The notes under the pieces are model-generated. The model saw nothing but the letters and a program-made list of their open reading frames with translations, did not search any database and was not told the origin of the DNA. A stretch of DNA of 54,813 nt from Streptococcus mitis (lineage in GTDB: Bacteria > Bacillota > Bacilli > Lactobacillales > Streptococcaceae): contig NZ_WIJK01000015.1 of the NCBI RefSeq assembly GCF_009496285.1, positions 1-54,813 on the forward strand, in the 5' to 3' direction. This document shows, in pieces, positions 17,614-26,700 of the stretch (position 1 is the first letter of the stretch; each line of letters opens with the position of its first letter). A program made the position numbers and the translations under genes.

Positions 17614-18657
17614 ATGGCTGATGATAAGCTAAGAGCGACTCCTGCAGCTAGAAAATTAGCGGATGATTTAGGAATTAATCTCTACGATATTTCTGGCTCA
17701 GGCGCAAACGGTCGTGTCCACAAAGAAGACGTGGAAACATTTAAAGACACTAATGTGGTTCGCATTTCACCACTCGCAAAACGAATTGCACTAGAGCATA
17801 ATATTGCTTGGCAGGAAATCCAAGGAACTGGTCACCGTGGTAAGATTATGAAGAAGGATGTTTTAGCCTTCCTTCCTGAAAATATTGAAAACGAAACAAT
17901 CAAGTCACCTGCTCAAATCGAGAAAGTAGAAGAAGTTCCAGATAACGTAACTCCTTATGGAGAAATCGAACGCATTCCTATGACTCCTATGCGTAAGGTT
18001 ATTGCTCAACGTATGGTTGAGTCATACTTGACTGCCCCAACCTTTACGCTTAACTACGATGTTGATATGTCTGAAATGCTTGCACTTCGTAAGAAAGTTC
18101 TTGATCCAATCATGGAAGCAACTGGCAAGAAAATTACTGTTACAGACTTGCTTTCACTTGCGGTTGTTAAGACTCTTATGAAACACCCATACATCAATGC
18201 GTCATTAACTGAAGATGGTAAGACAATTATCACTCACAACTATGTCAACCTTGCGATGGCTGTTGGAATGGATAATGGTTTGATGACGCCAGTTGTTTAT
18301 AATGCTGAAAAAATGAGCTTGTCTGAGTTGGTAGTTGCCTTCAAAGATGTTATCGGACGTACTTTGGATGGTAAACTGGCTCCTAGCGAATTGCAAAACT
18401 CAACCTTCACCATCAGTAACTTGGGGATGTTTGGTGTTCAATCATTCGGTCCAATCATCAATCAACCTAACTCAGCAATCCTTGGGGTTAGCTCAACAAT
18501 TGAGAAACCTGTTGTAGTAAATGGTGAAATCGTGATTCGTCCAATTATGAGTCTTGGTTTAACAATTGACCACCGTGTCGTAGATGGTATGGCTGGTGCT
18601 AAGTTTATGAAAGACTTGAAAGCTTTAATTGAAAACCCAATCTCAATGTTGGTTTAG
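17614..18657 (+). CDS. pdhC: Dihydrolipoyl acyltransferase (E2) lacking a lipoyl domain
   Basis: A 347-residue E2 core. It begins directly with a peripheral subunit-binding domain (about 5-42, RATPAARKLADDLGINL), followed by a second one (about 50-88, ISPLAKRIALEHNI), then the acyltransferase domain from about 115 with the catalytic DHRVVDG near the C-terminus. No lipoyl domain is present; the upstream DNA has no lipoyl remnant, and the lipoyl domain is on E3 instead. The ATG at 17614 has AGGAGAGG; a longer frame from 17488 reads through the repeat and is not credible. Confidence 0.93.
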   Translation: MADDKLRATPAARKLADDLGINLYDISGSGANGRVHKEDVETFKDTNVVRISPLAKRIALEHNIAWQEIQGTGHRGKIMKKDVLAFLPENIENETIKSPAQIEKVEEVPDNVTPYGEIERIPMTPMRKVIAQRMVESYLTAPTFTLNYDVDMSEMLALRKKVLDPIMEATGKKITVTDLLSLAVVKTLMKHPYINASLTEDGKTIITHNYVNLAMAVGMDNGLMTPVVYNAEKMSLSELVVAFKDVIGRTLDGKLAPSELQNSTFTISNLGMFGVQSFGPIINQPNSAILGVSSTIEKPVVVNGEIVIRPIMSLGLTIDHRVVDGMAGAKFMKDLKALIENPISMLV

Positions 18658-18696
18658 AGAATTTATTTTTAGAAATATAGATAAAGGAAGTAAGAT

Positions 18697-20400
18697 ATGG
18701 CCTTAGAAGTAATTATGCCAAAAGCCGGCGTGGATATGACAGAAGGACAAATCGTCCAATGGAATAAAAAAGTCGGAGAATTTGTAAAAGAAGGAGAAAT
18801 CCTTTTGGAAATCATGACTGACAAAGTCAGCATGGAATTGGAAGCAGAAGAAGACGGTTACTTGATCGCTATCCTGAAAGGGGACGGCGAGACTGTTCCT
18901 GTTACTGAAGTTATCGGTTATCTTGGTGAAGAAGGGGAAAATATCCCAACAGCTGGAGCAGTTGCACCAGAAGCTAGCCCAGCACCTGCAGCAAGTGCTT
19001 CGAACGATGATGGTAAGAGCGATGATGCTTATGATATCGTTGTTATTGGTGGTGGACCTGCTGGTTATGTTTCTGCCATTAAAGCAGCTCAATTAGGTGG
19101 TAAGGTTGCTCTTGTTGAGAAATCTGAACTTGGTGGAACTTGCTTAAACCGTGGATGTATCCCAACTAAGACTTACCTTCACAACGCCGAAATTATCGAA
19201 AATATCGGTCATGCAGCAAATCGTGGTATCGTAATTGAAAATCCTAACTTCACTGTTGATATGGACAAACTTTTAGAAACTAAATCTAAAGTTGTTAATA
19301 CTCTTGTTGGTGGTGTGGCAGGACTTCTTCGTAGCTATGGAGTTGATGTTCATAAAGGTATCGGTACTATTACTAAAGATAAGAATGTCTTGGTAAATGG
19401 TTCTGAATTGCTTGAAACTAAGAGGATTATTCTTGCTGGTGGTTCAAAAGTAAGCAAAATCAACGTTCCTGGCATGGAATCATCTCTTGTGATGACTAGT
19501 GACGATATCCTTGAAATGAATGAAGTACCAGAAAGCCTCGTTATCATTGGTGGTGGAGTTGTCGGTATCGAACTCGGACAAGCCTTCATGACATTTGGTT
19601 CAAAAGTTACTGTTATCGAAATGATGGATCGCATTGTTCCAGCAATGGATGCGGAAGTCTCTAAGAACCTTCGCTTGATTCTTGAACGCAAAGGTATGAC
19701 TATCTTGACAGGTACTAAACTGCAAGAAATCATTGAAGAAGATGGCAAACTTCGTATCAAGGTTGAAGGAAAAGATGATATCATCGCAAATAAAGCCCTT
19801 CTTTCAATCGGTCGTGTTCCAGATCTTGAAGGAATCGGAGAAGTTGAGTTTGAGTTAGACCGTGGTCGTATCAAGGTTAATGAATACATGGAAACTTCTG
19901 TTCCAGGTATCTATGCACCAGGTGATATCAACGGTACTAAGATGTTGGCCCACGCTGCCTTCCGTATGGGTGAAGTAGCGGCTGAAAATGCCCTTAAAGG
20001 AAATCACCATGTTGCTAAATTGAACTTGACTCCTGCAGCTATTTACACACTTCCAGAAGTAGCAGCAGTTGGTTTGACAGAAGAACAAGCTCGTGAGAAA
20101 TATGATGTCCAAATTGGTAAATTCAACTTTGCCGCAAACGGACGTGCCATTGCATCAGATGCGGCTCAAGGATTTGTTAAAGTCATTGCAGATAAGAAAT
20201 ATGGTGAAATCCTTGGTGTTCATATCATTGGTCCTGCTGCTGCAGAGTTGATCAATGAAGCGTCAAGTATCATCGAAATGGAAATCACTGTTGAAGAAAT
20301 GCTTAAGACAATCCACGGACACCCAACATACTCTGAAGTTATGTACGAAGCATTTGCTGATGTTCTTGGAATGGCTATCCATTCACCTAAGAAAAAATAA
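18697..20400 (+). CDS. lpdA: Dihydrolipoyl dehydrogenase (E3) with N-terminal lipoyl domain
   Basis: A 567-residue flavoprotein reoxidising dihydrolipoamide with NAD+. Residues 1-80 are a lipoyl domain with the modified lysine at K43 (MTDKVSME). An Ala/Pro linker (about 87-105) leads to the FAD domain (VVIGGGPAGYVSA), the redox disulfide GGTCLNRGCIPTK, the NAD loop VIIGGGVVGIELG and the C-terminal HGHPTYSEV catalytic His. About 100 residues longer than a plain E3, it supplies the lipoyl arm that E2 lacks. It follows E2 by 39 nt. Confidence 0.96.
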   Translation: MALEVIMPKAGVDMTEGQIVQWNKKVGEFVKEGEILLEIMTDKVSMELEAEEDGYLIAILKGDGETVPVTEVIGYLGEEGENIPTAGAVAPEASPAPAASASNDDGKSDDAYDIVVIGGGPAGYVSAIKAAQLGGKVALVEKSELGGTCLNRGCIPTKTYLHNAEIIENIGHAANRGIVIENPNFTVDMDKLLETKSKVVNTLVGGVAGLLRSYGVDVHKGIGTITKDKNVLVNGSELLETKRIILAGGSKVSKINVPGMESSLVMTSDDILEMNEVPESLVIIGGGVVGIELGQAFMTFGSKVTVIEMMDRIVPAMDAEVSKNLRLILERKGMTILTGTKLQEIIEEDGKLRIKVEGKDDIIANKALLSIGRVPDLEGIGEVEFELDRGRIKVNEYMETSVPGIYAPGDINGTKMLAHAAFRMGEVAAENALKGNHHVAKLNLTPAAIYTLPEVAAVGLTEEQAREKYDVQIGKFNFAANGRAIASDAAQGFVKVIADKKYGEILGVHIIGPAAAELINEASSIIEMEITVEEMLKTIHGHPTYSEVMYEAFADVLGMAIHSPKKK

Positions 20401-20458
20401 AAATAGATAGACTAGACTGGAATTATTTTCCAGTCTCTATCATATTAGAAGGTATCTT

Positions 20459-21448
20459 ATGAAATACATTATCAATCATTCAAACGACACTGCCTTTAAT
20501 ATTGCTTTAGAGGAGTACGCTTTTAAGCATCTTCTTGATGAAGATCAAATCTTCCTTCTTTGGATCAACAAACCATCTATCATTGTAGGTCGTCACCAAA
20601 ATACCATCGAGGAAATTAACCGTGACTATGTACGCGAAAACGGAATTGAAGTAGTGCGTCGTATCAGTGGTGGTGGAGCTGTTTACCATGATTTGAACAA
20701 CCTTAACTATACAATTATTTCGAAAGAAGACGAAAACAAGGCCTTTGACTTTAAGAGCTTCTCTACTCCAGTTATCAATACTTTGGCTGAACTTGGTGTT
20801 AAAGCTGAATTTACAGGCCGTAACGACTTGGAAATCGACGGTAAGAAATTCTGTGGAAATGCGCAAGCCTATATCAACGGACGTATCATGCACCATGGTT
20901 GTCTTCTCTTTGATGTTGATTTGTCAGTCCTTGCTAACGCGCTTAAAGTATCTAAGGACAAATTTGAGTCTAAAGGGGTTAAATCAGTCCGTGCTCGAGT
21001 AACTAATATTATCGATGAGTTGCCAGAAAAGATCACTGTTGAAGAATTCCGTGACTTACTCTTGGAATACATGAAAAAAGAATATCCTGAAATGACAGAA
21101 TATGTATTTTCAGATGAAGAATTGGCTGAAATCAATCGTATCAAAGAAACTAAGTTTGGAACTTGGGACTGGAACTATGGGAAATCACCTGAATACAATG
21201 TCCGTCGTGGAACTAAATTCCCAAGCGGTAAGGTTGAAATCTTTGCGAATGTTATTGAATCAAAAATTCAAGATATCAAAATTTACGGTGACTTCTTTGG
21301 TATCGAAGATGTTGCAGCAGTAGAAGACGTCCTTCGTGGTGTCAAATACGAACGTGAAGATGTCCTCAAAGCCCTTCAAACCATTAACCTAGGTCGTTAC
21401 TTCGCAGGAATCACTGCAGAAGAAATTGCTGAAGCTGTGGTGGAATAG
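20459..21448 (+). CDS. lplA: Lipoate--protein ligase
   Basis: A 329-residue ligase that adenylates free lipoate and attaches it to lipoyl domains. The signature RRISGGGAVYHD (near residue 68) and the lysine-containing KFCGNAQA segment are present, with the LplA accessory C-terminal domain after about residue 250. It is the last gene of the dehydrogenase operon, 58 nt after E3, and most likely modifies K43 of that E3. It ends at a bidirectional terminator facing xerS. Confidence 0.94.
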   Translation: MKYIINHSNDTAFNIALEEYAFKHLLDEDQIFLLWINKPSIIVGRHQNTIEEINRDYVRENGIEVVRRISGGGAVYHDLNNLNYTIISKEDENKAFDFKSFSTPVINTLAELGVKAEFTGRNDLEIDGKKFCGNAQAYINGRIMHHGCLLFDVDLSVLANALKVSKDKFESKGVKSVRARVTNIIDELPEKITVEEFRDLLLEYMKKEYPEMTEYVFSDEELAEINRIKETKFGTWDWNYGKSPEYNVRRGTKFPSGKVEIFANVIESKIQDIKIYGDFFGIEDVAAVEDVLRGVKYEREDVLKALQTINLGRYFAGITAEEIAEAVVE

Positions 21449-21452
21449 AGAA

Positions 21453-21480
21453 AAAGAAGTTGGAATTCCCAACTTCTTTA
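21453..21480. terminator. Bidirectional terminator between lplA and xerS
   Basis: AAAGAAGTTGG (21453-21463) pairs with CCAACTTCTTT (21469-21479). T-runs occur in both reading directions, which suits the convergent genes. Confidence 0.85.
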
Positions 21481-21496
21481 TTTTGGAATTAAATTT

Positions 21497-21514
21497 ACAT
21501 AATTTAAATTATGT
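21497..21514. promoter_or_regulatory. Copy 2 of the 18-bp palindrome (perfect)
   Basis: ACATAATTTAAATTATGT is a perfect 18-bp palindrome, 7 bp downstream of the xerS stop (on the minus strand) and after the lplA terminator. Confidence 0.5.
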
Positions 21515-21520
21515 TATAAA

Positions 21521-22591
21521 TTATAAGCTATCCAAGGCATTTTTTTGTTCGTCATTGACAATATGGGTATACAAGTCCGTAACTTGTGTGCTGGCATGTC
21601 CCAGTTGATGGCTTACCAAAACCTGCGACTTGGTTGCATCGTAGAGACGTGTTGCAAGCGTATGGCGTAGTTTATGGGGAGTTACCCGAACTTTGAAGTC
21701 TTCCGAATACTTAGCTACCATCTTTTCAACACTAGAAGCATCGATACGGTTTGGAACCCCTCGATATAATGTTAGAAAGAGAGCTGTATCTGTTTTTTCT
21801 GTCTTATAACGTTTGTCGCGAATGGCGAGATATTGCTCTAAATAAGGCTTAGCAAAGGCAGCAACATTGACTGAGTCGCGCTTTCCACCCTTACGAGTAA
21901 CATCAATCACCATCATTTTGAGGTTGAGATCTCGAAGATCAAGGTTAACTGCTTCGGAGAGACGAACACCAGAAGCAAGAAGAAGAGCAATGATGGCTAA
22001 ATCTCGCTCCTTATTCTTGTTAAAGGACGATAAGGCTCGATTTGAGAGAGTTTTAGGGTATTCCTCATCGATATAGTTAAGAAAACCTTCTGTTTCATCA
22101 CCTAAAAAGAGTTTTTGCTTGATATTCTCAGCTCGTGCAGCCAAGGTTTCTTTCTTTTTCTTGGTAGCGACCTTCTTCATAACATTGCGATAGAAATACG
22201 GTTCACCTTGTTCATTTTCAACTTCCTCTGTCAAATACTTGTAAAGACTAGACAGTGCAGATAAAGTACGGTTAATGGTTGTTTGGGAGACACCATTTTT
22301 AGTTGTATTAGCATTAAGCAAAGGACGTTCACGTAAGTAAAGAATAAAAGATTCCATGTCTTTCTTGGTCATGTTCTCCAGAACATCCAAAGGAATATTT
22401 GCCATAGTATCAGCATCCGATATACCAGATTCCAAAACCCAGGTGAAAAATCGATCGTATTCCTTTAAGTATTCGTACAATGTCGTAAAACTGTAGGGAA
22501 CGGCCAATTTTGATTGGTAGTATTCCAGAACGTACCAGGGCATAACTTGTTTGAGTTTATCAATCCGTTCTAATAAGATCTCGCGTTTCAT
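21521..22591 (-). CDS. xerS: Tyrosine recombinase XerS
   Basis: A 356-residue single-recombinase system that resolves chromosome dimers at dif-SL in streptococci and lactococci. The N-terminal SAM-like domain (about 1-150) is followed by the catalytic domain with Arg in [22 protein letters not shown], a HQLGHAS His and the nucleophile Tyr in VTDLYTHIV. The start is the ATG at 22591 (MKREILLE) with GGAG upstream; a TTG four codons earlier is open but less likely. The dif site lies 51 bp upstream and the promoter -35 falls inside it. Confidence 0.96.
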   Translation of the reverse strand: MKREILLERIDKLKQVMPWYVLEYYQSKLAVPYSFTTLYEYLKEYDRFFTWVLESGISDADTMANIPLDVLENMTKKDMESFILYLRERPLLNANTTKNGVSQTTINRTLSALSSLYKYLTEEVENEQGEPYFYRNVMKKVATKKKKETLAARAENIKQKLFLGDETEGFLNYIDEEYPKTLSNRALSSFNKNKERDLAIIALLLASGVRLSEAVNLDLRDLNLKMMVIDVTRKGGKRDSVNVAAFAKPYLEQYLAIRDKRYKTEKTDTALFLTLYRGVPNRIDASSVEKMVAKYSEDFKVRVTPHKLRHTLATRLYDATKSQVLVSHQLGHASTQVTDLYTHIVNDEQKNALDSL

Positions 22592-22608
22592 GTTTTTCTC
22601 CAAATATT

Positions 22609-22625
22609 CTATACTAGTAGTATAG
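22609..22625. promoter_or_regulatory. Palindrome over the xerS -10
   Basis: CTATACT-AGT-AGTATAG, a 17-bp inverted repeat that includes the xerS -10 hexamer. Possible operator; no regulator is suggested. Confidence 0.35.
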
Positions 22626-22647
22626 CATAGCTAGTTATATTTTTCAA
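22619..22647 (-). promoter_or_regulatory. xerS promoter embedded in dif
   Basis: On the minus strand TTGAAA (22642-22647) and the extended -10 TGCTATACT (-10 at 22619-22624) are spaced by 17 bp. The -35 hexamer is the outer end of the dif-SL arm. Confidence 0.65.
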
Positions 22648-22672
22648 GAAAATTATAGTTTTTCGGAAAGAT
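22642..22672 (-). other. dif: dif-SL chromosome dimer resolution site
   Basis: A 31-bp segment reading on the minus strand ATCTTTCCGAAAA, then ACTATAA, then TTTTCTTGAAA. This matches the dif-SL site described for streptococci and lactococci as I remember it, in its usual place directly upstream of xerS. The arms are imperfect inverted repeats around the 7-bp centre. It places the window at the replication terminus. Confidence 0.85.
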
Positions 22673-22817
22673 GTTATAGGGGAGATTTAGGAATGTTCAA
22701 ATAAGCTATACAATACTAAAAAACGTCTAGATTCGCTAAGTGAATTATTGATCATTAATTTATTGACTTCAAAAATTTCTAAAGCTTCTACAGTTTAAGT
22801 TTATTAGAATAAATTAT

Positions 22818-22852
22818 AAAAACTCGATACCATTATTTAGGAATCGAGTTTT
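22818..22852 (-). terminator. Terminator of the rbgA-rnhB-ClC unit
   Basis: AAAACTCGAT (22819-22828) pairs with ATCGAGTTTT (22843-22852) around a 14-nt loop; on the minus strand it runs into TTTTTATAATTT. It lies about 90 nt past the ClC stop. Confidence 0.65.
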
Positions 22853-22910
22853 GATTCATATGACTCGGTCTATCATTTTAATTACTAATTTTAGACCAAC
22901 TATATGCGAG

Positions 22911-22928
22911 ACATAACATAAATTATGT
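22911..22928. promoter_or_regulatory. Copy 3 of the 18-bp palindrome
   Basis: ACATAACATAAATTATGT has the same arms and spacing as copies 1 and 2, with one arm mismatch. It lies 13 bp downstream of the ClC stop and 239 bp from dif. Confidence 0.45.
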
Positions 22929-22940
22929 AAACTCGTTTTC

Positions 22941-24491
22941 CTACAACAATAAATCTTTCACTTTCCCAATTTCACTTTTTGGAATAACTAGGTGAATCAT
23001 ATCACCGAGGTACATTCTGGTTGAACCGTTAACGGTTTGGCTCTTGCCATTATGGACTTGAGTTGTGATGAGGATATTATGTGGTAAGTTGAGTTCATGT
23101 ACTTGTTTCCCTGCTATTTTATCTGAAACTGGAATTTCAATGAGGGTAACTTCTCCATCATCAGTTACTGATTCAGGTAGCATTTTCTCCAGCATGGCTT
23201 CATAGACAGGCGCCCCTTTGAGCAGATCCATAACAATATAGGCAACTAGGGTTACCATCCCTAAAGGCATTAGATTGCGGATGTCACCAACCATTTCCGT
23301 CACAAGAATCATAGCTGTCAAAGGTGCTTTTGAGATGGCCCCAAAATACCCGCTCATTCCAAGAATCACAAAGATAGGGAATTGCTGCTGTGTAACGAGG
23401 CCTAGATTGACACAAATAACGCCTACTAGAGCACCAAGTAAGGAGCCTAAAGCTAAAATTGGCAAGAAAATACCACCTGGCAGTCCACTTCCGTAACTAA
23501 TCATGCTCCAGATAAAGCGAATGATGAAGTAAAGTAAAAGAATTTGGAAACTATAATCTTGTTCTGTTAAGGATAAGACAACCTGATTGCCCCCACCAAG
23601 TATTTGAGGTAGGAAGATTCCTATTGGAATGATAAGAAGAAAGGCTAGAATAGGATAATTGGCCTTATCCAGATGAACCTTTTGACCAATCCAATCATAT
23701 ACTTTTCCAACGTTAAGAACGGCTTTTTCATAGAGAAAACCTGAGAGTCCTAGAAAAATTCCCATCACCAGATAAATCCAATATTGGCTCAAGTTCATGA
23801 GAGGGATATTGTCCGGCATATCAAGTACAGGTGTTAAGCCAAAGATGAGAAGAGAAACGAAGTTTGCTACCAGACTGGCTGCCAAGGTAGAAACCCAGAA
23901 AAATCTTGAAAAATGGTGATAGACTTCTTCTACTACAAATAATAACCCTGCAATCGGCGCATTAAAGGCAGCAGCAAGTCCAGCAGCAGCTCCACTCGCG
24001 ATTAAAGAACGTTCTTCGACAGGGCTAGACTTGAGCCACTTAGCAATTCCTTTACCTCCAACAGCACCTAGTTGAATACTTGGACCTTCACGCCCTAACA
24101 TGAGTCCACTTGCAATTGCGAGAATACCAAGAACATATTTCTTCCATAGCACACTCCACCAGTTGAGAGACATGAGACCTTTTAACTCTGCCTCAACTTG
24201 AGGAATACCAGAACCTTTGATATCTTTTTCCGAGCGTGTTAATTTGGCGCTAAGCCAGCAAATAACAAGATAAAGCAGGGAGATAATCAACAGGTTACGT
24301 ACAAGATTATCTTGATCATGATAAAGCCCTTGGATGACATGAAATCCTTTTTCAATAGAAAACCGAAAAGACCCAACAATAAGGCCTACGACTAATCCAA
24401 CGATAATTCCACGTCCTACTTGAGATAGAATTGTACTAGATGCAAAGGCAAATTCTTTCTTGGAACTAAGTGTTTCCGACTGTTCCTCCAT
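22941..24491 (-). CDS. ClC family chloride channel/H+ antiporter with C-terminal RCK-type domain
   Basis: A 516-residue membrane protein with about 12 helices. The ClC selectivity motifs are present: GSGIPQVEAEL, GREGPSIQLGA (with the gating Glu of the exchanger type) and GSGLPGGIFLP. After residue 430 a TrkA-C/RCK-like regulatory domain follows (IPVSDKIAGKQVHEL). It likely exchanges Cl- for H+, for example in acid tolerance, which is inference. It starts 11 nt after rnhB and is the last gene of rbgA-rnhB-ClC. Confidence 0.93.
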   Translation of the reverse strand: MEEQSETLSSKKEFAFASSTILSQVGRGIIVGLVVGLIVGSFRFSIEKGFHVIQGLYHDQDNLVRNLLIISLLYLVICWLSAKLTRSEKDIKGSGIPQVEAELKGLMSLNWWSVLWKKYVLGILAIASGLMLGREGPSIQLGAVGGKGIAKWLKSSPVEERSLIASGAAAGLAAAFNAPIAGLLFVVEEVYHHFSRFFWVSTLAASLVANFVSLLIFGLTPVLDMPDNIPLMNLSQYWIYLVMGIFLGLSGFLYEKAVLNVGKVYDWIGQKVHLDKANYPILAFLLIIPIGIFLPQILGGGNQVVLSLTEQDYSFQILLLYFIIRFIWSMISYGSGLPGGIFLPILALGSLLGALVGVICVNLGLVTQQQFPIFVILGMSGYFGAISKAPLTAMILVTEMVGDIRNLMPLGMVTLVAYIVMDLLKGAPVYEAMLEKMLPESVTDDGEVTLIEIPVSDKIAGKQVHELNLPHNILITTQVHNGKSQTVNGSTRMYLGDMIHLVIPKSEIGKVKDLLL

Positions 24492-24502
24492 AATTTTCTC
24501 CT

Positions 24503-25285
24503 TTAATTATCTTTTTCAGCTTCTGAAACGATCGTTTTAATCGGTTCAAAGCTTGTGCGATGAATGGGTGTAACACCGTGCTTTTCTAATCCTTCTAAAT
24601 GTTTAGCCGTTCCATAACCAGCATTTTGAGAAAAATCATAACCTGGAAATTCCTGATCATATTTTGCCATGATTTTATCTCTGGTAACCTTAGCAATGAT
24701 GGATGCAGCTGCAATGGATAGGGAATTGGCATCTCCTTTGATGATGGATGTCTGAGAAATCGGCAAATCCAACTTCATAGCATCAATCAAAAGGTGCTCT
24801 GGTTGAGGGTCAAGCTGAGAAATAGCTTCTTTCATGGCTAGTTTAGTTGCTTCATAGATATTGACTTGATCAATGACTTGATTGTCCATAATTCCAATAC
24901 CAATTGCTAGAGCATTGTCCTTAACAGCTTGAAAAATCTCCTCATGTTTTTTCTTAGGGATCTTTTTACTGTCATTTAAGCCTTTAATCTTACAATTTTT
25001 GGGCAGAATGACTGCTGCAGCAACAACAGGACCAGCTAAAGGCCCACGTCCAACTTCATCTACACCTGCAATTAAGCTAGTACCTTGAGCGTAAAGCTCT
25101 TTTTCATAAGATAACATGCCTTCTAAGCGGAGATTTTCATCAATTTCAGCTTGAATAGATTTCTTACGTTTTTCAATTTCTTTTTGAACACCTGAACGAG
25201 AATCTTTTTCAAATTCCTTAAACAGAGGACTTTCAAGTTCAGTTATCTTTGCTAATTCTTCTTTTATTTCTTTAATCGTTGCCAT
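24503..25285 (-). CDS. rnhB: Ribonuclease HII
   Basis: A 260-residue enzyme that cuts at ribonucleotides in DNA and RNA-DNA hybrids. The catalytic motif [17 protein letters not shown] gives the first Asp-Glu (near residues 76-77), and later acidic residues lie in [11 protein letters not shown] and the SIIAKVTRD segment. The N-terminal 70-residue helical extension is typical of Firmicute RnhB. It overlaps the end of rbgA by 14 nt, so translation is probably coupled. Confidence 0.95.
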   Translation of the reverse strand: MATIKEIKEELAKITELESPLFKEFEKDSRSGVQKEIEKRKKSIQAEIDENLRLEGMLSYEKELYAQGTSLIAGVDEVGRGPLAGPVVAAAVILPKNCKIKGLNDSKKIPKKKHEEIFQAVKDNALAIGIGIMDNQVIDQVNIYEATKLAMKEAISQLDPQPEHLLIDAMKLDLPISQTSIIKGDANSLSIAAASIIAKVTRDKIMAKYDQEFPGYDFSQNAGYGTAKHLEGLEKHGVTPIHRTSFEPIKTIVSEAEKDN

Positions 25286-26123
25286 TGAGGTCTTCCAATG
25301 TATCTAATGTATAGTTACCTAGTTTTCCATCACGAACTTCCTTGACGAAAAGGTTGTAAAAGCGATCATAATCATCACGGAAACCAAGGATACGAGTCAT
25401 GTCCATGATAATTTCAGGAGCTTCGTCGTCCAGATTCATCTGTTTAAAACGTTCTTGAAGTTTTTCAGGATAATGCGATTTAAAGTAATTAAGACCGAAA
25501 ATCGTTACTTCATCCATTGGAAGCAACTGATCCTTGATCGCTCCTGTAAGAGCAAGTTTAAGAGCAACAGTTTCATCTTCAAATTTTGGCCAAAGAATAC
25601 CTGGAGTATCCAAGATTTCCAAATCCTTATTTGTTTTGAGCCATTGTTGGCCTTTTGTCACACCTGGCTTGTTACCAACTACAGCAATTTTCTTACCAGC
25701 CAAACGGTTCATCAGCGTTGATTTACCAGCGTTTGGAATACCGATTATCATGGTACGTAAGGTTTCAATTTGAATCCCACGTTCCTTTTGACGAGCTATC
25801 TTATCTGCCATGAGTTTCTTAGCAGCATCCGTTACAACTTTTACTGTAATTTGCTCTTTAGAATTGATTGCCAGTGTTTGAATGCCTTGTGATTCAAAGT
25901 ATTGACGCCACTCTTTTGTTAATGTTGGGTCTGCTAGGTCTGCCTTGTTCAAAATCAGAAGTCTTGGTTTATCTCCTACAATTTTAGTCAGCATTGGATT
26001 TTGACTAGACAAGGGCAAGCGGGCATCCACCAAAATCGTCACAAAATCAACAAATTTTAAATTTTCCTGAACCTGTCTTCTTGCCTTGGACATGTGGCCA
26101 GGAAACCATTGAATAGTTGCCAT
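25272..26123 (-). CDS. rbgA: Ribosome biogenesis GTPase YlqF/RbgA
   Basis: A 283-residue circularly permuted GTPase needed for late 50S assembly. The G4 motif NKADL (near residue 59) precedes G1 GIPNAGKST (near 128) and G3 DTPG (near 174), which is the permuted order. The N-terminal [11 protein letters not shown] is diagnostic of the family. It is the first gene of the rbgA-rnhB-ClC unit, with a leader of about 90 nt. Confidence 0.96.
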   Translation of the reverse strand: MATIQWFPGHMSKARRQVQENLKFVDFVTILVDARLPLSSQNPMLTKIVGDKPRLLILNKADLADPTLTKEWRQYFESQGIQTLAINSKEQITVKVVTDAAKKLMADKIARQKERGIQIETLRTMIIGIPNAGKSTLMNRLAGKKIAVVGNKPGVTKGQQWLKTNKDLEILDTPGILWPKFEDETVALKLALTGAIKDQLLPMDEVTIFGLNYFKSHYPEKLQERFKQMNLDDEAPEIIMDMTRILGFRDDYDRFYNLFVKEVRDGKLGNYTLDTLEDLNGND

Positions 26124-26220
26124 TCTGTAAAATTCCTTTCTTTTATTGGATTTGTATCTATTTTTTCATATTTAAAAATTAAATAGATATCCTTTTTCTA
26201 AAAATAAATCACTATCTTTT

Positions 26221-26229
26221 ATTATAACA
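26221..26229 (-). promoter_or_regulatory. Extended -10 promoter of rbgA
   Basis: Minus-strand TGTTATAAT lies about 98 nt before the rbgA start. The leader includes the inverted repeat ATCTATTT/AAATAGAT. Confidence 0.55.
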
Positions 26230-26291
26230 TGATTTCTCATATTTGACGCTTGATTCAATGCCGATTGTAAAATGTTTTCTAAGTCAATCAG

Positions 26292-26624
26292 TCACAAATT
26301 AAATTCCTCATTGTCTAAAACAATTGAAAAATAATAGTGTTCACCATGATCTTTAACATAGTTGCTGATATATTTTTCTGTTTGAATAATGGATTTACTG
26401 CTATCAATGGTTGGATCTTGTTTCTCGTAATACCAATGATCATAAGTATGTGTCAATTGAGCATTTTTGTAGCAAAACACATCTCCACCTAGTATAATTT
26501 GATTATTGGCTTGGAGATTATCAAGTAAGTCTGGGATTACTGAATAATCATAAGCGTATGCATCAATCCCTAAGTCACGTAAATCAATTCCTCTTTTATT
26601 TATATTCTCAATATTCTGTTTCAT
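26292..26624 (-). CDS. Imm40-like orphan immunity protein
   Basis: A 110-residue soluble acidic protein. The pattern GIDLRDLGIDAYAYD, then ILGGDVFCYKNAQLTHTYDHW, resembles the Imm40 family of immunity proteins of polymorphic toxin systems. GAGGAAT precedes the ATG. No toxin gene is next to it: the upstream neighbour is the LytB-like hydrolase and the downstream one is rbgA. It may be a leftover or a stand-alone immunity gene against competitors. The family call rests on recalled motifs, so it is moderate. Confidence 0.6.
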   Translation of the reverse strand: MKQNIENINKRGIDLRDLGIDAYAYDYSVIPDLLDNLQANNQIILGGDVFCYKNAQLTHTYDHWYYEKQDPTIDSSKSIIQTEKYISNYVKDHGEHYYFSIVLDNEEFNL

Positions 26625-26656
26625 AAAGTTAATTCCTCAAGTTTCTCTTGATAAGC

Positions 26657-26692
26657 AAAATCGATAACCACCATACAGTCGTTATCGATTTT
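26657..26692 (-). terminator. Terminator of the LytB-like gene
   Basis: AAAATCGATAAC (26657-26668) and GTTATCGATTTT (26681-26692) form a 12-bp stem directly after the stop at 26701; a short T-run follows on the minus strand. It is nearly symmetrical and could work both ways. Confidence 0.7.
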
Positions 26693-26700
26693 AATGATTT

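Noticed and set aside
19350..19889. Long minus-strand frame (179 residues) inside the E3 gene
   Set aside because: It lies entirely antisense to a clear dihydrolipoyl dehydrogenase, is Ser/Ile/Pro-rich and has no Shine-Dalgarno or family features; a coding-strand shadow.
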